64,000 nucleotides of DNA from Bdellovibrionales bacterium (lineage in GTDB: Bacteria > Bdellovibrionota > UBA1018 > CAIMNF01), in assembly GCA_018266375.1 (NCBI GenBank), contig JAFEAO010000008.1, positions 117,427-181,426 on the forward strand, written 5' to 3'. The notes under the pieces were generated by a model. The model saw nothing but the letters and a program-made list of their open reading frames with translations, made no database searches and was not told the DNA's origin. A program made the translations under genes and the position numbers. Below, one piece after another: positions 7,509-17,003 of the stretch (position 1 is the stretch's first letter; each line of letters starts with the position of its first letter).

Positions 7509-8777
7509 CTACCCCCGATTCAACCGATCGTAAAACTCCCGCACCGCGGGATCGGCGAGGAACACGCGCGGGCTCAATCCTTCGATCGTAAGATCGGTAA
7601 GCGCACGCACGCGCGAGAGCGCGACGTAAGACTGACCGTGCTCCCACACGCCTTTGAGATTGGCGTGCACCTTGTCGAGGGTCGCGCCTTGCGCCTTATG
7701 AATCGTGCAGGCCCACGCCAAATTAAGCGGGAAGTTCGTCGCCGTCGCAACAGGCTCGCCTTCGGCGTCGAGGACACTGAACGAAGATTTTTTGAGCTCG
7801 ATGGTTTTTCCGCCGATCAACAACTCCACCGTGACAAGATGGTCTTCGAGCTTACTCACAAACCCGAGTGTGCCGTTGACGAAACGAAACTCAGGATCGT
7901 TCTGGCGGAACATCACGAACGCGCCTTCCTTTAAATATAAAACTTCCGGAATGGGCGCGTTCCGTTTGAGCTCGTCGACCTTGGCGGCGACACCCATGTA
8001 CACCGTATTGTATTCACGCACTTTACTCGGCAATTTTTCGAGGCGATCGTGATTAAGCGCTTCGACCTGCGCGCGACGAGCGAAAAGACGCGTTCCTTCA
8101 AACTCCGCCGCGACGGTCTTCATTCGGGACTGCAGCACCTCGACAGCATACTCTGATAGTTCTGCCCACCGCACTTCAGCCAGGATTTGATTCCACGAGG
8201 CATCCCGCGACCGCACGATTTGCGACAGGTTCACGCCTTCGAGCTCGGATTTTTGCCAGATCTCGGAATTAAAACACCACGGGCGTTCGGGGCGCTCTTC
8301 GCCCGAGCGCGATTGTCCTGAAAAATTTTGGATCGGCGGCAATTGCGCGAAGTCGCCGACCATGACGACTCTCATTCCACCCCAAGGCGCATCGAGTTTG
8401 CGCGCTTTGCGCGCGATTTGATCGGCGGCCGTGAGTTCGGTCGCGCCGAGCATCGATACCTCATCGATCAAAATCAAATCGATTTTTTTGAGACGCTGGA
8501 CGATGCCTTTGTGATGGGTGACGCGCTCGACGGTTTTTTCGAGACCGCCTTCCATGATTCCGAGTCCAAAAAAACTATGAAAAGTGCGCCCGCCCAAAAG
8601 GATCGCGGCTGTTCCGGTCGAAGCCAGAACCGCTGCTTTGTCCGTTTTTTGAATTTTATTTTTAATGAACTCTTGAACGACGGTGGACTTGCCCGTGCCC
8701 GCACCGCCGGTGACAAACACGTTGCCCGAACCCTCAAGTGCTTTTAGTGCGCGCTGCTGATCCGGAGTCCAATCCAT
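7509..8777 (-). CDS. Pif1/RecD-like superfamily 1 DNA helicase
   Basis: The 422-residue protein shows motif I GGAGTGKSTVVQ (about 20-31), motif II LILIDEVSMLGATE, the Gln motif near GDFAQLPPI, and C-terminal helicase motifs WACTIHKAQGATLDKV and SYVALSRV. These identify the Pif1/RecD branch of 5'-to-3' helicases. RecB and RecC partners are absent, and the size fits Pif1-like proteins rather than RecD. It would act on DNA in the cytoplasm; substrates are unknown. It ends 22 bases after the transporter start in gene order, on the same strand as the transporter gene, which ends at 8800. Confidence 0.85.
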   Translation of the reverse strand: MDWTPDQQRALKALEGSGNVFVTGGAGTGKSTVVQEFIKNKIQKTDKAAVLASTGTAAILLGGRTFHSFFGLGIMEGGLEKTVERVTHHKGIVQRLKKIDLILIDEVSMLGATELTAADQIARKARKLDAPWGGMRVVMVGDFAQLPPIQNFSGQSRSGEERPERPWCFNSEIWQKSELEGVNLSQIVRSRDASWNQILAEVRWAELSEYAVEVLQSRMKTVAAEFEGTRLFARRAQVEALNHDRLEKLPSKVREYNTVYMGVAAKVDELKRNAPIPEVLYLKEGAFVMFRQNDPEFRFVNGTLGFVSKLEDHLVTVELLIGGKTIELKKSSFSVLDAEGEPVATATNFPLNLAWACTIHKAQGATLDKVHANLKGVWEHGQSYVALSRVRALTDLTIEGLSPRVFLADPAVREFYDRLNRG

Positions 8778-8799
8778 CGTTACCTATCAAGATCCGTGC

Positions 8800-10230
8800 T
8801 TATTGGCGCGCTTGTTCGGCGGTTAAAGTCACCGGTATTTTAGTCTCGGGCTTTGACGTCGAGTTTTTGCTCGGATGCGCGTTCCACAAGCGCAACGTCA
8901 GGAAAAACCCGATCGCAGCAATTGGAATGAGCGATACCGGCCAGATGGTCCAGTTGCTTGGATCCTTGCCCGCATCTCCACTCGGCAGGAAGTGGCCGTA
9001 GTAGATCGCTTCAAGCGCCGAGCCCAAGTACACGAACCCATCGATAATGCCGACCGCGGTTCCCACGTTGCGTTTACCGCCGAAGTCCATTGAAGCCGTG
9101 CCGGAGAGCATACCGTGCACGCCGATGATCGCCATCGACATGATGACCACGAGCCAGCCCAAATACTCGGACGTGAGCATAAAGGTCATGAACACTCCGC
9201 CGACGAGCATGATGCCGTAAAGAACGGCCGTCACCGGACCACGACGAGAGTTAAAGATCTTGTCTGAAATGGTACCCGCGAAGACACCGCCCAAGATACC
9301 CGCGCAACACAACAGCAAGCCCCAGTTTTGCGGAACGAAGGTGCCCATGATGCCGGTTTGCTTAGCGAAGATGATGTAAAATTGCATGATCGTGTTACGC
9401 AAGTAACCGCTGCAGAACTCGACGAGCGCGATTGTCAGGATGATCGGGTTTTTGAACATGATCGCGGCAACTTGCAGCGCCTTCATCGGTTTGCCCGGAT
9501 CGGTAAGCTGAGCCTCGCCGGTTTCGAAATCCTGGAAACCCGCTTCGGACGGAGTATCGCGCACCATCAGGTACGAGAGGATGAAGAATCCGATCAAAAG
9601 GAGTGTCGGGATAAAGAACACGTATTGAAGCGGGAAAATTTTCACGATCATTCCGCCCCAGTCGTACGCGAAGTACAGTCCGAGAGAGATGAGGATCCCG
9701 AAGATGCCGCCGAAAGTCCCGCGCTCGCGCACGTGGAACCAGGACGAGTTGACTTTCACGATCGCAACCGCGCCGAAACTCTGGAAATACATGTTGAGCG
9801 CATAAAGAATCGAGAACGTGAGAACGAGGTTTTCATGCCAACCGAAGTACGTCACTAGGCCCATCGCGAAGTTACAAACTGCCGCTCCGAGTGCGCTGAC
9901 CAAAATCGCCCAGCGGCCACCGAGACGGTCGGTCAGCGGTCCGTTCAAAATAAATGAGAATCCGTAAACGATCGTACCCGTCGCGAAGATGGTTCCGAAC
10001 GCGGAGACCGGCATCAAATCGCCGAAGGCGTTTTTTGCAACCGTGAGGTTGTAGCGGCCCATGTAGAGGAAGGCGTAAGTCAAACCGAGCGGAAGCCAGT
10101 TCCAGGTTCGGCGCTTTTTGAATGCGTCACTGTGACCGACGTTTACCTTCGGTAACCGTGACAACACGAAGGCGATCACCAGCAAAAGAATCAAAATCGG
10201 TAAAAATTTTTGAAAGCTCTCTACTAACAT
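8800..10230 (-). CDS. Major facilitator superfamily transporter, organophosphate:phosphate antiporter (GlpT/UhpT-like)
   Basis: The 476-residue protein has about twelve membrane helices after a hydrophobic first segment. GLTYAFLYMGRYNLTVAKNA is the OPA-family entry motif (cf. GlpT/UhpT YxxxYxxRxN), and GPLTDRLGGRWAIL is the MFS loop 2-3 motif. Family members exchange glycerol 3-phosphate or sugar phosphates for phosphate; the substrate here is not resolvable. The SD AGGAGAGAG lies just before the ATG. It is divergent from the PAP2 gene and is followed by the helicase gene 22 bases on. Confidence 0.85.
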   Translation of the reverse strand: MLVESFQKFLPILILLLVIAFVLSRLPKVNVGHSDAFKKRRTWNWLPLGLTYAFLYMGRYNLTVAKNAFGDLMPVSAFGTIFATGTIVYGFSFILNGPLTDRLGGRWAILVSALGAAVCNFAMGLVTYFGWHENLVLTFSILYALNMYFQSFGAVAIVKVNSSWFHVRERGTFGGIFGILISLGLYFAYDWGGMIVKIFPLQYVFFIPTLLLIGFFILSYLMVRDTPSEAGFQDFETGEAQLTDPGKPMKALQVAAIMFKNPIILTIALVEFCSGYLRNTIMQFYIIFAKQTGIMGTFVPQNWGLLLCCAGILGGVFAGTISDKIFNSRRGPVTAVLYGIMLVGGVFMTFMLTSEYLGWLVVIMSMAIIGVHGMLSGTASMDFGGKRNVGTAVGIIDGFVYLGSALEAIYYGHFLPSGDAGKDPSNWTIWPVSLIPIAAIGFFLTLRLWNAHPSKNSTSKPETKIPVTLTAEQARQ

Positions 10231-10346
10231 TTCTCTCTCCTAATGTGGCAGGTTGCAGGGACGCTACCACAGCTTTCCGAAAAATCCGACAAAGTTGCTG
10301 CGCTGCGACTTGCCGTGTCGAAGATTTTCCTCCACGATTTTGATTG

Positions 10347-11024
10347 ATGACGCTCGCACTCCCCCTCTTCGTGAACCGCTACAACAAGATCATTGCCGGA
10401 GCAGTGATGTACGGTATCAGCTATTTCTGTTACTACCTCACCAATCACAACGTAATCTTCGACCCAGTGACGCTTCCGCACACGTGGGTGGATTCTCATA
10501 CTCCTTTTATCCCGTATACGGTCCTCATTTATATCAGCGAGTATTTTTATTTTGCGGCGGTGTATCTAACCCTCCGCGATTACGACAACATCAACCGCTA
10601 TCTCTATTCTTTCTTTTTGCTCCAGGTCGTCAGCTGCGCGTTCTTTCTCGCTTATCCGACGATTTACCCTCGCGATGCGTTCGCACCGACGGTTCAAGCG
10701 TTGGAGCCACAATGGCTTCGGTCGATTTGGCTCTGGCTCTGGAAGCAGGACGCTCCTACGAATTGCCTCCCCAGCTTGCACGTCAGCTCCGTTTATCTTT
10801 CGGCCCTGGTTTTCCGCACGGACGGACCGAACGGGCGGACGGCCGCGTTTAGATTCTATTTTACCTGGTCGACCTTGATCGCGCTCACCACGCTCACGAC
10901 AAAGCAGCACTACTTGGTGGATATCGTGAGCGGCTTCGGTTTAGCGCTTCTGTTTTATTGGTGGTTTCACCGCAAGCAGCGCTATTTTTACATAAGCGAA
11001 GCCGCCGCAACGAAACAAGTCTAG
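10347..11024 (+). CDS. PAP2-superfamily membrane phosphatase/transferase
   Basis: About 225 residues with six membrane spans. The PAP2 catalytic motifs appear in order: the SLHVSS segment (motif 2, CLPSLHVSSVYLSAL) and KQHYLVDIVSGFGLAL (motif 3, with the catalytic His and Asp). The spacing resembles inositolphosphotransferase/Aur1-type members more than soluble phosphatases. Substrate would be a lipid phosphate or phospholipid head group at the membrane. ATG at 10347 is preferred over TTG at 10344; no clear SD is present. Confidence 0.78.
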   Translation: MTLALPLFVNRYNKIIAGAVMYGISYFCYYLTNHNVIFDPVTLPHTWVDSHTPFIPYTVLIYISEYFYFAAVYLTLRDYDNINRYLYSFFLLQVVSCAFFLAYPTIYPRDAFAPTVQALEPQWLRSIWLWLWKQDAPTNCLPSLHVSSVYLSALVFRTDGPNGRTAAFRFYFTWSTLIALTTLTTKQHYLVDIVSGFGLALLFYWWFHRKQRYFYISEAAATKQV

Positions 11025-11303
11025 AACACGATTTTTTCAGCCGGTGCAATTTTATGTAGCAAACAATTTTTGAATTTTATTTAAATAATTGTTGTGTAAA
11101 AAATTGGAACATGATTATATCCACCTACACTTTTTCTGGTCTTCGTTGCAGCGATAGCGGTGGTCAAAACATCAGGATACTACAACGAGCTCATAAAGAT
11201 GATATCCGGCATAGTGTCGAGCAGCTTAGATTTACAAGTTGTCCGGATCGGCGGAGGCCAGAAAATTTGTGTGCTTCCAATCGCTGCAAATTTTGAGGTG
11301 AAC

Positions 11304-12680
11304 ATGAAAACAGTCGTACTTGCAGTCGCACAAGTCCTAATTACCCTCCCTTCATTTGCCATCACCGATCTCAAACTTACTCCGGACCAGCAAGAAAAGT
11401 TCGCTGGAGATTTGGCCATTGAACTTTCCGACCGCGTTCGCACCATGAAGCGCGAAGTAAAAGTCTATCACTACGGCACTCGCGGCAATCAAGCATATAG
11501 CTACAAGCCCAGTGGCACATGGCCAGAGACTCCGACCGGCAGTCTGACCTTTAACGACGACGAGTCAATCGACTTGAAACGCGATAATAGCTACACTACC
11601 CCAGTCGAACTCGATGCTCCCGAAGCAAAAGATTATTTTAGAGCGATGGCCGGCATGTTCACAAGCCACAAACTTAAGTGGAACGTCGGTCCCGGGCTTT
11701 ACGCCGCGGTCGATCCGGTCCAGAGCGAGTCTTACACCGGTACTCCTTGGTTCATGCTCGAAATCACGATTCCAAAAGGCAGTCGTTATTTGGATTTACG
11801 CCCCTTTGACGGCCTCATCGTGACCAAAAAGTTCGCGCAAGAGTGGTTCGCCGGCGAAACATCGGGTCGCGAATCACGCCTCGTGCGTCTCGACGATAGT
11901 CACTTCGTAATCGAATGGCGTGACATTCTCGAGCGCCCTACATTCAGAAAACTCGTAAACGAGTCGCTTCAAACCCTTAAAATCGACGAGCTGGCCTATG
12001 GGTGGGACCACCATACGATTCAATTTTGCATCGATCGCAGCATGAACGGCTCGATCGCGTTCAACTTCATCGAACCGAAATTTCTCGAGCGCGGCGGAAG
12101 AGTTAGAGTATTCGTTCAAAACCTCGAAGATCATCCGTCCCCTCAAAAAGCGGCGGCGTACAGCGCGGTTCTCGATAAAATCGAGATGAGCCGGTTCAGC
12201 TTCACAACAAGCGTCAATAAGAGCTCTCAATATATCATAGCGAACGATGACGACTCGATTTACAACTCGGCGCGGATGCGCCTTTACAGCCTGGGTTGGG
12301 CGCAAAAACTCCAGCGCGAGTCCCTGATCTTAAAATGGATCTCGAAGGATGGAAGTTTCGAGCAGCTTTACGATTACTACGTCAACCGTAAGTGTCCTCC
12401 GACTGTAACGACGACAACCGGCAACTCAAGCTACACTAACATTTGTCCGACTCCAAAGACGGTCATCAATGAAGAGAACTTCTCGGTTTCCACTCGCGAA
12501 GACAATAACGGCACCAACAACGATTGGGTTTATACGACTTACACCCTCGATCCGCTCGAAAAACTCCGGCAAACCGACGCTACCGAATATAAACGTCGCC
12601 TGAGCCTTATTGAACGCGATTTGTTTGGATGCTCGGGCAAAGAAGAATTCGAGTTCGAAAACTCTCCGCCGAATCTATAA
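11304..12680 (+). CDS. Secreted protein with ADP-ribosyltransferase-like motifs
   Basis: The frame is open from 11160, but ATG 11304 has GAGGTG six bases upstream and encodes a proper signal peptide (MKTVVLAVAQVLITLPSFA). The mature ~440 residues contain YHYGT (His56) and GPGLYAAVDPVQSESYTG (Tyr144), then FMLEITIPKGSRYLDL. This order and spacing resembles the His...Tyr core of PARP-like ADP-ribosyltransferases (HGT; GxGxYFA...SxxY). The third catalytic position is not assigned. The rest of the protein is not recognised. The fold assignment is an inference; a secreted hypothetical protein is the safe call. Confidence 0.6.
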   Translation: MKTVVLAVAQVLITLPSFAITDLKLTPDQQEKFAGDLAIELSDRVRTMKREVKVYHYGTRGNQAYSYKPSGTWPETPTGSLTFNDDESIDLKRDNSYTTPVELDAPEAKDYFRAMAGMFTSHKLKWNVGPGLYAAVDPVQSESYTGTPWFMLEITIPKGSRYLDLRPFDGLIVTKKFAQEWFAGETSGRESRLVRLDDSHFVIEWRDILERPTFRKLVNESLQTLKIDELAYGWDHHTIQFCIDRSMNGSIAFNFIEPKFLERGGRVRVFVQNLEDHPSPQKAAAYSAVLDKIEMSRFSFTTSVNKSSQYIIANDDDSIYNSARMRLYSLGWAQKLQRESLILKWISKDGSFEQLYDYYVNRKCPPTVTTTTGNSSYTNICPTPKTVINEENFSVSTREDNNGTNNDWVYTTYTLDPLEKLRQTDATEYKRRLSLIERDLFGCSGKEEFEFENSPPNL

Positions 12681-12684
12681 CAGC

Positions 12685-13695
12685 TTATACGGCGAGATCA
12701 CGCGAGATTTCAAGAAGCTGCTGAGAAAGCACAGCGGGCTTCTGCGAGATGCGTTTGAAACTCGTGATGTGCACGTAATCGCCTTCCACGCCGACCATGC
12801 CTTCTTTGACGCCGGCGAGAAGCGAGTGTACCGCAACCGCCCCAAGCGTCGAGGCAAGCAAGCGATCGTGCGCGCTCGGGCTGCCGCCGCGCTGAGTGTG
12901 ACCCAAAATCGCGAGTTTCGGCGAGTAGCCTCGCTTGGTAAGCTCTTTCGCGAGCGGCGTCGCTCCGCCAAACTGACAGCCTTCGGCGACGACGATGATG
13001 GAACTGGTTTTACCGCGGCGGACGCCGCGCTCAATGGCTTCGACGATTGAATTTACGGTGGTGCGCACTTCCGGCACCACGATCGTCTCCGCTCCCCCTC
13101 CCATCCCGGTATGGAGGGCGATCATGCCGGAGTGACGGCCCATCACCTCAACGAGGAAAATGCGATCGTGCGAACTTGCGGTATCGCGAATTTTGTCGAT
13201 GAGTTGAATACCGGTGTTGACGGCAGTATCAAATCCAATGGTGTCGTCGGTACAAGGAATATCGTTGTCTATCGTGCCGGGAACACCCATCACCGGGATC
13301 CCGCTCTCTTTCACGAGAATGCTTGCTCCTCGGAACGAGCCGTCACCGCCGATGACGACAAGTCCGTCGATACCGTGGCGCTCGAGAAGCTCGATTGCCT
13401 GCTTGCGGCCCTTGCGAGTCATGAACTCCGGGCAGCGAGAGGTGCGCAGGATTGTCCCTCCCCGCTGAATGATGTTTGCGACCGAAGACGCGCCCATCGG
13501 GTGAATGAGGTTTTCAAGCAGTCCGGAATAACCGCGTTGCACGCCGAAGGCCTCGCACCCGTGCGCAAGCGTCGTCCGCACTACCGCGCGAATCGCCGCG
13601 TTCATTCCCGGAGCGTCGCCGCCGCTCGTGAGGACCGCGATCCGTTTGATGCTTTTCTTTGACTTCACCGGCTTAAACTTCGGGATGATGAACAT
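12685..13695 (-). CDS. pfkA: ATP-dependent 6-phosphofructokinase
   Basis: A 336-residue PfkA homologue that phosphorylates fructose 6-phosphate in glycolysis. Motifs: LTSGGDAPGMNAAIRAVV (nucleotide loop), VIGGDGSFRGA, the catalytic PGTIDNDI, and EVMGRHSGMIAL. The GGDGS context with a following small residue fits the ATP-dependent rather than the PPi-dependent class. The usual family length is about 320; the extra N-terminal ~15 residues (basic) may be dispensable. The stop lies four bases from the convergent secreted-protein gene. It follows nadE with a 15-base gap. Confidence 0.95.
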   Translation of the reverse strand: MFIIPKFKPVKSKKSIKRIAVLTSGGDAPGMNAAIRAVVRTTLAHGCEAFGVQRGYSGLLENLIHPMGASSVANIIQRGGTILRTSRCPEFMTRKGRKQAIELLERHGIDGLVVIGGDGSFRGASILVKESGIPVMGVPGTIDNDIPCTDDTIGFDTAVNTGIQLIDKIRDTASSHDRIFLVEVMGRHSGMIALHTGMGGGAETIVVPEVRTTVNSIVEAIERGVRRGKTSSIIVVAEGCQFGGATPLAKELTKRGYSPKLAILGHTQRGGSPSAHDRLLASTLGAVAVHSLLAGVKEGMVGVEGDYVHITSFKRISQKPAVLSQQLLEISRDLAV

Positions 13696-13710
13696 AGTCG
13701 TCGTGCTCTC

Positions 13711-15615
13711 TCACTTGATTTCGTCGGGCAATCTAAAATCCGAACGCGGCGATAGCCCCACTTGATGGACCTTTGGTCCCGGCGGAAGGGTCGTGCGTTT
13801 AAACTGCTGGCTGAAAAACCGTTTGAAAAAGATCTCGATCGAGCGGTCGATCTGTCCGAGCAGCTCGCGATCGTCCTTGAACGCCACCTCGGCGAGCGCA
13901 TGGATCTTTTCGCGCGAATAGCCGTGGTTCAAAAAATGATAGAGATAAAAGTCGTGAAGATCGTAGCTGCCGATGATCGCTTCGGTCTCTTGACTGATCT
14001 CCCCACCCTCGCCCGGAGGTAAAAGCTCCGGCGAAATCGGAAGATCGAGAATTTTTTCGATCACGGTTTTGAGCCCCCGGTGCTGCGCGATCTCGCCCCA
14101 ATATCCCACGAGACCTTTGACGACGGTCTTCGGGATCCCGCTATTGACCGCGTAGTGAGCCATGTGATCGGCGTTGAAAGTGCACCAACCGAGCGCGAGC
14201 TCCGACAGATCGCCCGTGCCGACGACGAGTCCACCGTGCTCGTTGGCGAGATCAAAAAGAATCTGCGTCCGTTCGCGCGCTTGTGCGTTTTCAAACACCA
14301 CGCTCCGATCTTGGTCGGTCTTGCCCAAATCCTTCAAGTGCTGCTGCACGGCCGGATCGATCGGGACTTCGATCGTTTGGTCGACCTGCGCGCTCTCCAG
14401 CAGGACGCGCGAGATATTGAGCGTCTTCTCCGAGGTGCCCGGACCCGGCATCATCACGCCGACCACTTTGAGCTTGCCGCCCGAGAGCGCCTTGGTTCGC
14501 ATGGCGACGCAAAGCGCGAGGGTGGAGTCGAGCCCGCCCGAAATTCCGATGATCAGACTTTTTGAATTCGCGCTTTGAACGCGACGCCAAAGTCCCTGCG
14601 ACTGAATCGCGAGGACGTCTTCGAAGTCCGGAATCTCGCCGATGAACGGATACGGCTCGACCGGGCGTTTGAGCTCGTCAAGTTTATGTACCGGAAGCGG
14701 CAAAGCATGAATGATCGGCTGGTACCCGTGAGCACTCGCCTCATCCACGGTCTCCAAGAAACAAATATCTTTGGTGCGCGCATTCAAGATGCGTTCGAAA
14801 TCAAAATCCACCATCAGGTGATCGCGGGACTGATCGAAGGGCTCGTTCTCCGCGAAGATGTCGCCAAGCTCGGCGAACAAACTATGGCCGGAGAACACGG
14901 TATCTTTGCTCGACTCGTAAGTGCCCGCGCCGACGTAAGCGTAAGCGCAAAGCAAGCGGCTCGATTGAACCTGCACCAAGCGGCGCCGCACAGCGGGCTT
15001 GCCTACGAGCTCGGTACTAGCGGACAAGTTGACGATGAGGTTTGCGCCTTTAAGCGCGAGACGTGTGGATGTTTGCTCCGGCCCCCAAAGATCTTGGCAA
15101 ACCTCGACGCCCAAGCGGATCGCGCCCATCGAAAACACCTGAGAGACTGATACCCAGAACTCGCCGAGCTTAGGGTGCGTGATTTTTTCGTGAACACGGC
15201 GACCGGTCACAAACCAGCGGCGTTCGTAGAACTCGCCCATGTTGGGGAGGAATACTTTAGGAACCACACCCAAGACTTTGCCTTGGTAAATGACCCATGC
15301 GCCGTTGAGCAATCGGCCATCGACGAGTCTGAGCGGCGCGCCGATGACCCAGACCGCAGCCTGATCTTTACTCGCATCGCGGATTTTAATGAGGGCGCCT
15401 TCGACGTCGCGGATGAGGGCTTCGGAATGAAACAGGTCTTCGCACGTGTATCCAGTCAATGCGAGCTCGGGAGTCGCGACAACCGACGCCCCACCCGCAG
15501 TTGCGGCTTTACAAGCAGTGATAAACGTTTGGGCATTGGCGAGTGGATTTCCAAGTTCGACCTTTGGAAACAAAGCGCAGAACCGTGAGAATCCGAAGCT
15601 CGTCCAGTTGGTCAT
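13711..15615 (-). CDS. nadE: Glutamine-dependent NAD+ synthetase
   Basis: The 634-residue two-domain enzyme makes NAD+ from deamido-NAD+. The N-terminal nitrilase-type glutaminase domain shows the catalytic Glu in TPELALTGYTCEDL, the Lys in PKVFLPNMGEFYE and the Cys in LGVEVCQDLWGP. The C-terminal synthetase domain carries IGISGGLDSTLAL (the SGGxDS PP-loop). The length agrees with the long bacterial form. ATGA overlap with the RRM gene upstream and a 15-base gap to pfkA downstream indicate a three-gene operon. Confidence 0.95.
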   Translation of the reverse strand: MTNWTSFGFSRFCALFPKVELGNPLANAQTFITACKAATAGGASVVATPELALTGYTCEDLFHSEALIRDVEGALIKIRDASKDQAAVWVIGAPLRLVDGRLLNGAWVIYQGKVLGVVPKVFLPNMGEFYERRWFVTGRRVHEKITHPKLGEFWVSVSQVFSMGAIRLGVEVCQDLWGPEQTSTRLALKGANLIVNLSASTELVGKPAVRRRLVQVQSSRLLCAYAYVGAGTYESSKDTVFSGHSLFAELGDIFAENEPFDQSRDHLMVDFDFERILNARTKDICFLETVDEASAHGYQPIIHALPLPVHKLDELKRPVEPYPFIGEIPDFEDVLAIQSQGLWRRVQSANSKSLIIGISGGLDSTLALCVAMRTKALSGGKLKVVGVMMPGPGTSEKTLNISRVLLESAQVDQTIEVPIDPAVQQHLKDLGKTDQDRSVVFENAQARERTQILFDLANEHGGLVVGTGDLSELALGWCTFNADHMAHYAVNSGIPKTVVKGLVGYWGEIAQHRGLKTVIEKILDLPISPELLPPGEGGEISQETEAIIGSYDLHDFYLYHFLNHGYSREKIHALAEVAFKDDRELLGQIDRSIEIFFKRFFSQQFKRTTLPPGPKVHQVGLSPRSDFRLPDEIK

Positions 15616-15962
15616 GCGGTCGACGTATCGCTCGCAGGAGTTTCGGCTGCTGCTGTTTCAGTCGCGCCGGCATCAGCTGTTTCTGCTGCGCTTTCGGCTG
15701 CGGCGTCTTTTTCCATTTTAGGGCTGGCGATTTGAACCGTGATCGCGCGCTCGTTGAGGGTGGCGCCTTCAAATTTGGTGACAGCAGCTTGAGCCATCTC
15801 TTCGGTTTCCATCTCCACAAAGCCATAGCCTTTAGAGCGACCGGTTTTTTTATTGATGACGACCTTCGCGCTGACGACGGTACCCGCAACACCAAGCACT
15901 GAGGCGAGGTCCGCGTCATTCACCTCGAACGGTAAATTTCCGACAAAAAGTTTCTTTGACAT
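15612..15962 (-). CDS. RNA-recognition-motif protein
   Basis: A 116-residue protein with one RRM: RNP2 LFVGNLPFEV at residues 4-13 and RNP1 KGYGFVEME near residue 50. The C-terminal ~35 residues are an Ala/Thr/Glu-rich disordered tail. Small bacterial and cyanobacterial RNA-binding proteins have this layout. It is first in the operon with nadE and pfkA; whether it regulates those genes is not visible from sequence. Confidence 0.9.
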   Translation of the reverse strand: MSKKLFVGNLPFEVNDADLASVLGVAGTVVSAKVVINKKTGRSKGYGFVEMETEEMAQAAVTKFEGATLNERAITVQIASPKMEKDAAAESAAETADAGATETAAAETPASDTSTA

Positions 15963-15994
15963 AATAGCCCTACCTTAGCGAAAATAAAGGCGTT

Positions 15995-16336
15995 ATGGCA
16001 ACTCTTTTTACCAAGATCATCAACCGTGAGATCCCCGCAAAAATCGTCTATGAAACCGATAAGGTCTGCGCCTTCCAGGACATCCATCCGCAAGCGCCGC
16101 ACCACATCGTGATTGTTCCCAAAGCCGAAATTCCCACCATCAACGACCTAACACCCGAGACCGCCCACTACGTCGGGGATCTGTTCCTCGCGGCCAAGGA
16201 AATCGCGACCCAGCTTGGGGTGACCGAAAAGGGTTACCGGGTGGTGATGAACTGTAACGGAGACGGAGGCCAGACCGTGTTCCACATTCACCTACACTTG
16301 CTTGCTGGACGCCCGATGACTTGGCCTCCAGGCTGA
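15995..16336 (+). CDS. hinT: HIT-family purine nucleotide phosphohydrolase (HinT-like)
   Basis: A 113-residue protein with the histidine triad FHIHLHLLAGRPM near the C terminus and the N-terminal IINREIPAKIVYETDKVCAF block typical of HinT. HinT hydrolyses adenosine phosphoramidates in the cytoplasm. It is divergent from the RRM gene across 32 bases, so the promoters must overlap. Confidence 0.95.
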   Translation: MATLFTKIINREIPAKIVYETDKVCAFQDIHPQAPHHIVIVPKAEIPTINDLTPETAHYVGDLFLAAKEIATQLGVTEKGYRVVMNCNGDGGQTVFHIHLHLLAGRPMTWPPG

Positions 16337-16432
16337 GCGCCCGGTTTTGTGCCCGCGCGCGAAGCCATGCTCAGACAGTCATTTTGCGCGACGATTGCCT
16401 TCGAAGTCTGATCTTAAATATCGACTATTTAT

Positions 16433-16450
16433 CGATCAATGTATTGATCG
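16433..16450. repeat. Perfect 8-bp inverted repeat between convergent genes
   Basis: CGATCAAT, two bases, ATTGATCG. A third ATGGATCAAT partial copy follows at about 16454. It lies in the 137-base space between the 3' ends of the HIT and thioredoxin genes. The two-base loop is short for a terminator and no long T-run follows, so the role is unclear. Confidence 0.5.
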
Positions 16451-16473
16451 GTGAATGGATCAATGAATTTAGT

Positions 16474-17001
16474 TTAGTTCGATTTCTCGAGGGTCGCGAT
16501 TTGCTTTTTGGTGAGGATCAGCTTCGTCGCTTCGGTTTCTTCCACGCCGTCTTCTTTTTTGGTGTGGAACTTACCCTTGCCGTTCAACCCGTCGCGAATC
16601 CAACCCAAGAACTTATCGGCAGGCTGATATCCGTGAAACCGAGAGAGCACGCGTCCATTACGAACGAGCGTTACACCCGGGAGTGAATACGTCACGTGAC
16701 GAGACTCCACCCACTTTTGAGTCGGCGTGGTGTCTTCGTAACTGTTGTCGATAATGTGATAGATCCGGAGCTGATCGCCGTAGGCTTTTTCTGCCTCAGG
16801 CAGAGAGTCCGCTTCCAACTTTTTGCACCAATGGCACCACTCGGCGCCCACATCGATAATAATGATGCGGTCGCGGTCCATGAGTTTTGCGTCCAGTGTA
16901 TCTTTATCGACGACCGGATGCGGATCGACTACTTTTTCTTTCGTCTGTGCAAATGCCTGTGACGAACAAATCAACGCCAATACGGCAATAAACTTCGTCA
17001 T
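16474..17001 (-). CDS. Secreted thioredoxin-fold protein, CHWC active site
   Basis: A 175-residue protein with a signal peptide (MTKFIAVLALICSSQAFA). IIIIDVGAEWCHWCKKLEAD holds the thioredoxin CxxC centre, and YSLPGVTLVRNGRVL supplies the region around the cis-proline. The WCxWCKK sequence is typical of periplasmic thioredoxin_7/DsbD-gamma-like proteins that reduce or shuffle disulphides. It is the second of two tandem paralogues, two bases after the first. The C-terminal GLNGKGKFHTKKEDG segment is shared with that paralogue. Confidence 0.85.
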   Translation of the reverse strand: MTKFIAVLALICSSQAFAQTKEKVVDPHPVVDKDTLDAKLMDRDRIIIIDVGAEWCHWCKKLEADSLPEAEKAYGDQLRIYHIIDNSYEDTTPTQKWVESRHVTYSLPGVTLVRNGRVLSRFHGYQPADKFLGWIRDGLNGKGKFHTKKEDGVEETEATKLILTKKQIATLEKSN

Positions 17002-17003
17002 GA

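Noticed and set aside
11111..11303. An upstream extension of the 11304 gene or a separate short gene
   Set aside because: The SD and signal peptide mark ATG 11304; the upstream frame has no SD and no recognisable content.
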